From Limisphaerales bacterium (GTDB lineage Bacteria > Verrucomicrobiota > Verrucomicrobiia > Limisphaerales > UBA11358), in the NCBI GenBank assembly GCA_027451565.1, contig DAIDJC010000146.1, positions 1 to 8,279 on the forward strand: DNA of 8,279 bases, given 5' to 3'. Positions 1 to 6,724 of the stretch are shown here, in pieces (the stretch's first letter is position 1; every line of letters starts with the position of its first letter). The notes beneath the pieces are model-generated. The model was not told where the DNA came from, did not search any database, and saw only the letters and a program-made list of their open reading frames with translations. The position numbers and the translations under genes were made by a program.

Positions 1-611
1 TATTCAGTTGGGCTGAATTGTATTGAGGATGGCGGAAAGTTTCCAACCCGCCCGAAAAATACGGAAGATTGGCAGATTCAAATTGGGAGCGTACGGATGT
101 TGGGCTCCGATATTTTATGGCCGTTGCCGGCATGGACCCCTGAAGCGGGCGCCGTGCTCCAAAAATAAAAGCGTGCAAGGAATTGGGAAACAGGAACGCA
201 AAGAACCGCAAATCGAATGCTACCGGGCGTCAATCGCCATGGCGCCAGACCAGAATCCAATTTGATCAGGCCTCGACCCTCACGGCTGGCACAAATATGA
301 ATTTTTTGCATTCCAAGCGTCCCTTGCTTGGTGGGCAAGGAACTATTTTGGAACCAACCAACCCTTTTGGGATGAATGACTGACTCCCAGCCATTCCTGC
401 CCGATAGCGAACCCAAAAACCTCACATTAGGTTTGCCAGTGAGCTACGATGCATCACCAAAACTTTGAGCCTTTCTTTTGTTGGTGGGCACCGACCGCAC
501 CAGAAATCTGCAAAAGCGGCTGGCTGCTGGTTTTGCGGGCGATTTATGATTTGCCAATCCGGCGGAGGCAATCTCCATTCTTCATGGGTGTGCCGGTTCT
601 CAGTTCAGGTG
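1..611. other. Non-coding stretch downstream of the operon; no gene recognised
   Basis: Short open frames occur on both strands (for example 78-425 minus, 115 codons, and 465-887 plus), but none has a recognisable domain, signal peptide, convincing start context or protein-like composition. Besides the hairpin at 510-536 there are two small perfect stems: CCTTGC/GCAAGG with a 7-nt loop at 322-340, and AAACCT/AGGTTT with a 6-nt loop at 417-434. On the minus strand the second is followed by a short T run and could be a weak terminator. A 10-base string TTGGTGGGCA occurs at 328-337 and 481-490, which may be chance. I see no tRNA, CRISPR array or insertion-sequence end. Confidence 0.6.
510..536. 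terminator. Candidate weak hairpin downstream of the gene run
   Basis: A 6-bp GCAAAA/TTTTGC stem continues, after one mismatch, into a 4-bp GC-rich stem closed by a 5-nt loop. It lies about 76-102 nt past the stop of the last GH2 gene. The A-rich 5' arm and T-rich 3' arm recall a bidirectional intrinsic terminator. The T run is only four bases, and on the minus strand the inner stem has a further A-C mismatch, so function is doubtful. Confidence 0.22.
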
Positions 612-3515
612 TCACTCGGATGCAACTTCCGGGCGCGGGGTCGCAGGCTGGGCTTTTATTTGCAGGGGTTCCGAATTCAAACCGTCCGCTCGCGCGGTCA
701 GTTTGATCTGCCCGGGTTGTTTTGTGGATTGCACAATGACTTCTGCAAGCCCGTTAAAGGCGCTGCGCTGCCATTCAGCCGGCGGCGCTGTTCCTTCAAA
801 TTTCATACTGACGCCCTTGTTGATGCCTCCAGGACCCGACCAATTTGCCACGCTTACTGCGATGTTGTTTTGTCCCGGGTGCAATAGCGGTTTCACATCC
901 AGGGTGATGGGAGTTTGCCAATTATGAGATGCACCAGCCTTTGTTCCATTGATGTAAATGGTGCCCTGGTCGTCAATCATTTGAAATGTGAGGGTGATGG
1001 CAGCCGCTTGCAGGTCTTCCGGTTTCAGTTTAAAATAGCCGCGAAATGCCGCTGATTCGCGGTTTTCCATCGGCCCCGATTCCGCATTCACATCCACTTT
1101 TTTCCAAGCGGAATCATCAAGTTTTTCAGCCATCTCGGGCAGGTTTTCCTGGTAGGCGTTGGGGATGATTGTCCAACGCCAGTCGTTTACGGCCTGAGTC
1201 CGGACAGGAGGCATGGTGAAATACTGGTCGGGTTCATGGCAACTTGGGTCGCCATTTCCCACGCCAATGATTTTGCCCGGTCCACTCAGGGTGAAATGGA
1301 TTTTGTTTGACGCCGTGGGCACCACACGGCCTTTGGCATCCGTCACGGAAACTGCAATGACGGATACGTCCTCCCCGTCGGCGTTGATAGTCTGGCGGTC
1401 AGGGGTTAAAACCAAGGCGGAGGGATTTCCTGTGGTTTCGATTTTTGTTTCGGCAATCACATTTCCCTGGTCATCGTAACCCTTCGCGCCCAAGACTCCG
1501 GGCACATAGTTCACATTCCATTCGAGGTGTGAGTAGGGGGGCATGATTTTGCGGCCCAGGCTGCTTCCATTGAGAAATAGCTCCACCTGTTTGCAATTGG
1601 CGTACGCCCAGACATTGATGGGGGTTCCCTCCTTGCCAGCCCAATTCCAGTGAGGCAACAGGTGGACCATGGGTTTATCCAGCCAGACGGACTGATAATA
1701 AAAGTAATTGTCCTTGGGAAAACCACAGGTGTCCATCAGGCCAAAATGGGAATTCACGCAGGGCCAGCCATAGGGCGTGGGTTCTCCCCGGTAATCGAAC
1801 CCGGTCCAGACAAAGCCGCCGCTCAACCACGGGCGCTTTGCAAAATAACTCCACCATGACTCAGCCGTGCTCGACCATTCCTGCGCCCCTTTGTCATAGG
1901 CGCTCACATAACCGCGCGCTGCATCATCCGCATAAATGCCGCGTGTGCTGACCGTGCTACCCTGTTCCGTGCCCACCTCCGGCTGGGCCGGATGTTCACG
2001 GTGATAATCGTCCATATCATTCCCGACATGATAATTCCAGCCGCGAACCTGGATTATCGAGTTGATATTTCCGGTGAAATCGTCGCCCACGGGTGCTGCA
2101 TAGGTGACCGGGCGCGTGGGGTCAAGCTGATGCACATAATCCTGCATGGTCCTGGCCACACGCACGCCGGACGGAGTGTCCTGGACATTGAATTCCTCAT
2201 TGGCAATGCTCCAGATGCAAACGCTGGGATGGTTTCGGTCCCGTTTGATTTGATCACGCAACCCATCGAGGTTTTGCGCATCGCTACCCAGCAGCCTGTT
2301 TTCATCCATGACAATCATCCCCAGGCGGTCGCAAGCCTCAAGCAGTTCAGGGGTTGGCGCATTATGAGAGGTGCGGATGGCGTTGCATCCCATCGCTTTC
2401 AATTTATTGACCCGGAAATATTGAAGCGCATCCGGGAGGGCGGCGCCCACGCCGGCGTGATCCTGGTGATTGCATGTGCCTTTTAGTTCGTATGGGAGAC
2501 CGTTCAACAAAAAGCCCCTGTCTGAATCAAATGCCACGGTGCGGATGCCAAATGACGTTTTTTCCTCATCCACCACACGCCCTCCGACCTCAACGGTGGT
2601 GATGAGCGTGTAAAGCCGGGGAGATTCCGGCGACCAAAGAACCGGATCGGATATGCCCGTCTCCAAAGTCACATCGCGCTGCGCGTCACCTTTCAAAACT
2701 GCATTTTCCATGGCTTTGGCCACGATCTGGCCCTGGGTTGACACGATTTCGCATCGTACGGTCGCATCGGCGTTGTCGTTTGATTTGTTCAACAAACTTG
2801 CCTGAACCGTGATCCTGGCATGCTTGGAGGGCACGTTGTCCTTGAATTGGCTGCGGACAAAGATGCCATCCGGGGCGATTGCCAGCGGGCCTGTCATTTC
2901 CAGCCAGACATGCCGGTAAATGCCTGCGCCCTCGTAAAACCAACCCTCAAATTTTGAAGCATCCACCCTGACACTAATGATGTTTTTACCGCCATAATTT
3001 GCCACGTCCGTTATGTCGTAGCGAAAACTGCCATACCCGCTCTCGTGGTGTCCCACAATCCAACCATTCACAAAAACGGTGCAATCACGAAAAACACCGT
3101 CAAATTCCAGCCAAATTCGCTTTCCCGAGCAGGCTTGGTCGAGGTGGAATGACCTGCGATACCAAGCCACGCTGTTTCGAGGAAAACCTGGCCCGACGAC
3201 ATGGAATCCATGTGAGCCATCCGCGTCGGGGCTAAAGGGCAATTCCACCGCCCAATCGTGCGGCAGGTTTACAATCCGCCAGTCCTTATCGCTGAAGGAA
3301 ATGTCAGCCGGGCCTCCGCTGGCTCCGGCCTTGTCCAGGCGCAGGGCGCCAGCCCAATCATCACCCAGGTGAAATCTCCAGCCGGAATCCATGAGCAGCC
3401 TTTCCCTGTCACAGCCTGAATCCGTTTTCGAATCCTGAGCTGCCGATTTGAGCGAAACGGCCAAAGCCAGGGCAAGAGTTGTGTGGAAGAATAATTTTCC
3501 AAGGTTTGATTTCAT
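612..3515 (-). CDS. Secreted GH2 beta-galactosidase-type enzyme with DUF4982-like and interrupted C-terminal domains
   Basis: The protein has 967 residues from the ATG at 3513-3515. An earlier in-frame ATG (3570-3572) lies inside the upstream gene and would put 19 unlikely residues before the signal peptide (residues 1-26, cleavage probably after SAA). Domains in order: sugar-binding jelly roll (about 37-206), Ig-like sandwich (about 210-327), TIM barrel (about 332-615), a DUF4982-like sandwich around ANCKQVELFLNGSSLGRK, then a Big/Glyco_hydro2_C5-like domain from about 692. The acid/base is Glu440 in WSIANEE (codon 2196-2198). The nucleophile is Glu517 in VGTEQGSTVSTRG. Both are intact. The C-terminal domain is split: GVGNGDPSCHEPDQ ends near residue 764 and the fold resumes at RSAFNGLAEVIVQST near 917. 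The roughly 150 residues between look like a galactose-binding-type jelly roll (DDQGTIYINGTKAG, NNIAVSVANWSG). Beta-galactosidase is the commonest activity for this architecture; beta-glucuronidase is an alternative. It is the last gene of the run and ends in TGA. Confidence 0.92.
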   Translation of the reverse strand: MKSNLGKLFFHTTLALALAVSLKSAAQDSKTDSGCDRERLLMDSGWRFHLGDDWAGALRLDKAGASGGPADISFSDKDWRIVNLPHDWAVELPFSPDADGSHGFHVVGPGFPRNSVAWYRRSFHLDQACSGKRIWLEFDGVFRDCTVFVNGWIVGHHESGYGSFRYDITDVANYGGKNIISVRVDASKFEGWFYEGAGIYRHVWLEMTGPLAIAPDGIFVRSQFKDNVPSKHARITVQASLLNKSNDNADATVRCEIVSTQGQIVAKAMENAVLKGDAQRDVTLETGISDPVLWSPESPRLYTLITTVEVGGRVVDEEKTSFGIRTVAFDSDRGFLLNGLPYELKGTCNHQDHAGVGAALPDALQYFRVNKLKAMGCNAIRTSHNAPTPELLEACDRLGMIVMDENRLLGSDAQNLDGLRDQIKRDRNHPSVCIWSIANEEFNVQDTPSGVRVARTMQDYVHQLDPTRPVTYAAPVGDDFTGNINSIIQVRGWNYHVGNDMDDYHREHPAQPEVGTEQGSTVSTRGIYADDAARGYVSAYDKGAQEWSSTAESWWSYFAKRPWLSGGFVWTGFDYRGEPTPYGWPCVNSHFGLMDTCGFPKDNYFYYQSVWLDKPMVHLLPHWNWAGKEGTPINVWAYANCKQVELFLNGSSLGRKIMPPYSHLEWNVNYVPGVLGAKGYDDQGNVIAETKIETTGNPSALVLTPDRQTINADGEDVSVIAVSVTDAKGRVVPTASNKIHFTLSGPGKIIGVGNGDPSCHEPDQYFTMPPVRTQAVNDWRWTIIPNAYQENLPEMAEKLDDSAWKKVDVNAESGPMENRESAAFRGYFKLKPEDLQAAAITLTFQMIDDQGTIYINGTKAGASHNWQTPITLDVKPLLHPGQNNIAVSVANWSGPGGINKGVSMKFEGTAPPAEWQRSAFNGLAEVIVQSTKQPGQIKLTARADGLNSEPLQIKAQPATPRPEVASE

Positions 3516-3534
3516 GGTTTTTAAGGTAAAAAAT

Positions 3535-4572
3535 TTATTGTTGAAGATCACGGTCCAGGGCTGCTCCGTCAAAAGGAACCACTATCACCTTGCTGCCGTG
3601 CGGTTCGCCGCCATGATCCTGTTCCTTGGGAATGTCTATGACGGCAAAGGTGAAATAAACCACATGCCCATTTTCCAAATAAACATTCGGGCGCTCGATT
3701 TTATCCCAATGGTTCACCGTGCCATCCGTGTAGCGCAAAAAATCCGAGGTTGGGTCGTAGGCGAGGCCGCGGTTGGTCCAGTTGGTAATGCCGTTGGGGG
3801 AAGTAAGGAGGAAAGCCTTGCGCTCGCTCCAGCAATTCACCGTGACGTGGTACAAACCGCCACTAAACCAGATCACCGGGTCCTCCAGGTTGTGCCTGGG
3901 CAGGCCTGGAATGCCCGCATAAATGCTGCCACCCTGGGGGTTGTATGGCCCCAAAATGCCGTTGGCACTGATCAATATCCTTCCGTCCCTGCCAATGATT
4001 TCAAAATTGCCGTCCGGGCGGATCATGATACTGACATTGGATGCACGCCATTTCGGTTCGCCGGCAACCTGGATGGCGCCAATATGCCTCCAGGGTCCAT
4101 CCAGGGACTTGGAAGTAAAAACGTCTCCAGGTCGGGTCTCACTCACCACCACGGCAAAGCTGCCATCCGGCATGGTTAAGGCCGTGACATTGTGTCCTTT
4201 GCCACCCTGGTTGCCAGGCCACAGCAAACCCTCATCCTGGTAAGGCCCGGTCGGGTCCTTGCTCACCGCCTGAATGGCTTTTGATGTACCCCACCCATTG
4301 TGTCCCCTCCATTGTTCCCAGCGGCTGGCAAAAAGATGATACCGGCCATCAGGCCCCTTGATTATTTTACCATCCCAATAATACCACTGCTTCAAAGCGG
4401 GATCCTCAAGGCCATTCAAAGGATCGCGCGGGAGAACCGCCGCAGCTCCCCATGCATTCGTGGTCAACTGGCCGTGCATGGGCATGGGCAGGAAATAATC
4501 AATCATCGTTTTCCCGTGGCTGGGAAAGGAAAAGTGAGCGGCGGCAAGGGCCAGGGCAACGAATTTTTTCAT
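3535..4572 (-). CDS. Putative secreted five-bladed beta-propeller glycoside hydrolase (GH43/GH32/GH117-like superfamily)
   Basis: The protein has 345 residues. The ATG at 4570-4572 starts a signal peptide (MKKFVALALAAAHFSFPSHG), so export to the periplasm or outside is likely. After a short linker the chain shows successive propeller-blade signatures: YYWDGKIIKGPDGRYHLFAS (residues 64-83), TALTMPDGSFAVVVSE (130-145), SIMIRPDGNFEIIGRDG (181-197), LEDPVIWFSGGLYHVTVN (229-246) and IERPNVYLENGHVVYFTFAV (292-311). Acidic residues that could serve in catalysis are Asp57 or Asp67, Asp231 (in EDP) and Glu293 (in ERP). The order and spacing do not match a standard GH43 triad well, so the exact family and the sugar removed are unknown. 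Family members of this fold release arabinose, xylose, galactose, fructose or anhydrogalactose. The stop is only 19 nt before the downstream GH2 start, and the gap to the upstream fragment is 45 nt, so it is very probably co-transcribed. No clear Shine-Dalgarno sequence precedes it. Confidence 0.75.
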   Translation of the reverse strand: MKKFVALALAAAHFSFPSHGKTMIDYFLPMPMHGQLTTNAWGAAAVLPRDPLNGLEDPALKQWYYWDGKIIKGPDGRYHLFASRWEQWRGHNGWGTSKAIQAVSKDPTGPYQDEGLLWPGNQGGKGHNVTALTMPDGSFAVVVSETRPGDVFTSKSLDGPWRHIGAIQVAGEPKWRASNVSIMIRPDGNFEIIGRDGRILISANGILGPYNPQGGSIYAGIPGLPRHNLEDPVIWFSGGLYHVTVNCWSERKAFLLTSPNGITNWTNRGLAYDPTSDFLRYTDGTVNHWDKIERPNVYLENGHVVYFTFAVIDIPKEQDHGGEPHGSKVIVVPFDGAALDRDLQQ

Positions 4573-4617
4573 GGCAATTTACAATTACACTTGGTTTGGT
4601 TCATCAAATGCCTGGAG

Positions 4618-5007
4618 TCAGATTTTCATTGGATTGGTTCCAAAGGGTTGATTCCACTGATAACGGTTTTCCTTGGCGCCCAAAACCCATTTTTCCGGCG
4701 CGGTGGAATACAGCCAATCCAAGGGCTGGACACCCCCAGGCGCTCCTCCAGACAGGGCAGTCTGCATCGCGTTGCGGAAAGCGGCTTTTTGAGCGGGTTG
4801 AATGAATCGCGGGTCCACGGAAATAAAAAGCGCCCCGCCGCTGTGCGCCACCAGGTCCAGCCATTGCCGGTCCAGTTCCCATGGCGTTTGCGCCGTGTGG
4901 GCTGCGCAATCGGAATCGTTCAAGAAAAAAGTTCCCTGTTGCGGCAGGCGATAGGCGAGCGTGTTCACACCCATGCACCGGCTGCCATCCCTGTTTGATT
5001 GAAACAT
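4618..5007 (-). pseudogene. Orphan C-terminal remnant of an alpha-galactosidase-like (melibiase-type) protein
   Basis: The frame has 129 codons, ATG to TGA, with an in-frame TAA at 5020-5022 just upstream, so it is not the tail of a longer reading frame here. The sequence GVNTLAYRLPQQGTFFLND, the stretch DSDCAAHTAQTPWELDRQWL, and then LVAHSGGALFISVDP followed by VQPLDWLYSTAPEKW resemble the last part of bacterial alpha-galactosidase-like proteins. In those proteins the catalytic TIM barrel precedes this segment and the whole chain is several hundred residues long. Here the similarity starts almost at the initiator Met, there is no signal peptide, and the catalytic barrel is absent. The preceding GH28 gene ends normally 28 nt upstream and the GH43-like gene begins 45 nt downstream, so the fragment sits exactly where an operon gene would. 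An internal deletion that removed the 5' part of an alpha-galactosidase gene is the simplest explanation. An assembly collapse or a retained stand-alone domain is possible. The family match is from memory of conserved residues. Confidence 0.6.
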
Positions 5008-5035
5008 TTTTGCGGTGAATTACGGTTTTTAAAAC

Positions 5036-6493
5036 CTATTTTTGCGTGGAAACGCCATTATACGTGCAGTGGTCCAAATCCAAATCCTGGACCCGGTCCA
5101 AATCCAGGGTTTGCCCATAAATTGGGTTTTTAGGGCTGTCCCAGACCACCTCGGTATTGCGCAGCGTCAAACCGTTCACGTCCCGCGCGAAAATGCCCGC
5201 AATGGCATTGGTATATATGCCGGTAAACGGTCCGTTGATGGAATCTGAGGCAACCATGGGCCTGTCATCATAGAAACCGCCGGGCACATCCGTGGATTTG
5301 CCCACCTCCATGCGCACGTTATCAAATTCGATGTCTTCCAGAGGCTGTTGTGAACTGCCCCGGAGATAAATCCCACTCTCGCCCTTGCACAGAAGGTTGC
5401 TGAAGCGAATCTGCCGCACATGACCCAGTTTGGTGCTCGGGTGTCTTTGCAGAAGGCTGACATGAATCGGCTCCCCGGCCCCCCACCATTTGCCAGGTTG
5501 CAACTCGGTTTCAATCGTCATGTCGGCAAAGAGAACATTTTCAATGTCACCCAAATCCCGGCTTTGGATGCACAATCCCCGGTTGCTTTGGACGATGACA
5601 CAGGAATTGAAAACCACGTTGCGGATGCCCGGGGGCGCGTAGGCTTCATCCAGCTTCAACGCACAACTGCGCGATTTGATGGTGCAGCCGGTGACCGTGA
5701 TATTTTCACAAACGCCATACGAGGCAAAATTTGGGGTGTTTTTAAGAACGATGCCATCGTCAGCCGTGTCTATGTGGCAGTTTGCCACGCGCACGTTTCG
5801 GCTGTGGTCAATGTCAATGCCGTCATTATTGGCCACGTTCCAGTCGTTGAGTATGCTGATGCCGTCAACAAGCAGGTCGTCGCAGCCCACCAGGTGCACG
5901 GTCCAACTGGGCGCATTGCGGATGGTGATGTCACGTATGTGAACCTGATGGCAGCCCACCAGGATAATCTGCATGGGACGTCCCGGTGTGAGTGATTTAT
6001 CGGCGGCATCGCGGCCAAAAGGCCACCAAATGCCGCAGAAAGATTGCGGCCACCAGCCTGGTTTGTTGAGGTCGCCGCCTGCCTCCTCATCCGCCAACCG
6101 TTGCCAGACGGCATGATCGTTGCCATCCAAAATGCCATCACCGGAAACGGTTAGATTTGTGGCGTCCCTGGCAAAAAGCAAGGCTCCCGCAGCGCCATAA
6201 TCCTGCCAGTGCGAACTCCCCCTCAGCACGGCGCCGCGCTCGAGATGAAAATCCACATCGCTGCGCAGTGTGATCGCACCGGTGAGAAACGTTTTGCCCC
6301 CGGGCAGAATCACCTCTCCCCCGCCCCTGGCTGCGCAATCATCCACAGCTTTTTGAATGGAGGCTGTGTCATTGTTCGTGCCGTCGCCCATCGCGCCGTA
6401 ATCGAGCACGTTGATTGTGCCGATCCAGGGGGATGCATGAACAGCCCATGAAAACAGGGCAAGCAGCGGGGGTAGAAAACGCGTTAACTTCAT
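5036..6493 (-). CDS. GH28-like right-handed beta-helix glycoside hydrolase (polygalacturonase superfamily), secreted
   Basis: The protein is 485 residues from the chosen start, close to the usual GH28 length. The ATG at 6491-6493 is preferred over one 40 codons upstream because it immediately precedes a good signal peptide (MKLTRFLPPLLALFSWAVHA, probable cleavage after Ala20). The mature N-terminus has the pectate-lyase/GH28 entry module: NVLDYGAMGDGTNNDTASIQ, then the GGGEVILPGG turn. The beta-helix coils follow. GH28 family enzymes hydrolyse alpha-linked galacturonic acid polymers or related rhamnogalacturonan and xylogalacturonan links by inversion. Two of the usual active-site motifs are present: NND-G-ID (residues 222-227, for NTD) and ADDGIVLK (Asp245/Asp246). 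The usual GHG motif is replaced by a KSRSCALK segment, and the usual RIK motif reads CIQ (residues 308-310, within RGLCIQSRD). The three catalytic-type Asp residues remain but the His and substrate-binding Arg/Lys do not, so this is a divergent subfamily with uncertain substrate. It ends with TAG 28 nt before the next open frame. I see no clear Shine-Dalgarno sequence. Confidence 0.85.
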   Translation of the reverse strand: MKLTRFLPPLLALFSWAVHASPWIGTINVLDYGAMGDGTNNDTASIQKAVDDCAARGGGEVILPGGKTFLTGAITLRSDVDFHLERGAVLRGSSHWQDYGAAGALLFARDATNLTVSGDGILDGNDHAVWQRLADEEAGGDLNKPGWWPQSFCGIWWPFGRDAADKSLTPGRPMQIILVGCHQVHIRDITIRNAPSWTVHLVGCDDLLVDGISILNDWNVANNDGIDIDHSRNVRVANCHIDTADDGIVLKNTPNFASYGVCENITVTGCTIKSRSCALKLDEAYAPPGIRNVVFNSCVIVQSNRGLCIQSRDLGDIENVLFADMTIETELQPGKWWGAGEPIHVSLLQRHPSTKLGHVRQIRFSNLLCKGESGIYLRGSSQQPLEDIEFDNVRMEVGKSTDVPGGFYDDRPMVASDSINGPFTGIYTNAIAGIFARDVNGLTLRNTEVVWDSPKNPIYGQTLDLDRVQDLDLDHCTYNGVSTQK

Positions 6494-6724
6494 GATGATG
6501 GCTCGTCGAGGATGGTGTTTGTGGATTGGGCCAATTGGTCTCCCGCAAAAAAAACATGCGGCAATCTGCCCGTGGAACGTGAAAGGTCCGATCCTCCATA
6601 GTGGACACCGCATGCGCCGCGCCCCTCTGCCACGCCCGGAAAAGCTGTGGGTGCGGCGGTGGCTGGAGCTGCAAAAATCGGAGCCGAAAAAAGCGATGAT
6701 GGATTCATGTATTCAGGCGGGAGA
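6494..6724 (-). other. Intergenic gap between GH2 and GH28 genes, with a weak 72-codon open frame
   Basis: This gap is unusually long for the cluster, whose other gaps are 19-45 nt. I see no convincing promoter or terminator in it. One minus-strand frame runs from an ATG at 6706-6708 to a TGA at 6490-6492, giving a 72-residue Ala/Pro/Ser-rich peptide (it begins MNPSSLFSAPIFAAPATAAP). Its stop overlaps the GH28 start codon as ATGA, the geometry of translationally coupled genes. The peptide matches no family I recognise and lacks a clear signal peptide or lipobox. The other two minus-strand frames are also open over much of the gap, so an open frame here is weak evidence. It could be leader sequence, a remnant of a lost gene, or a real small gene; the first two seem likelier. 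Confidence 0.3.

Noticed and set aside
284..310. Sigma-54-like promoter starting at CTGGCAC
   Set aside because: The GG and GC elements are about 18 bases apart instead of the required 10, and no gene follows at a suitable distance.
78..425. 115-codon minus-strand open frame downstream of the operon
   Set aside because: It shows no domain, signal peptide or plausible start context, and its composition is not protein-like.
3516..3572. 19-codon N-terminal extension of the downstream GH2
   Set aside because: It overlaps the 3' end of the propeller gene and would place a non-signal sequence ahead of an obvious signal peptide.
3448..4179. 243-codon plus-strand open frame opposite the propeller hydrolase gene
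   Set aside because: It lies almost wholly antisense to a gene with a signal peptide and recognisable blade motifs. Its own translation shows no domain and is explained by the base composition of the real gene.
4300..4998. 232-codon plus-strand open frame
   Set aside because: It is antisense to the start of the propeller gene and the alpha-galactosidase-like fragment and has no recognisable features. It does not rescue the missing part of the fragment.
6494..6613. 40-codon N-terminal extension of the GH28 protein
   Set aside because: It adds a Cys/His/Pro-rich stretch before a good signal peptide, so the ATG at 6491-6493 is the better start.
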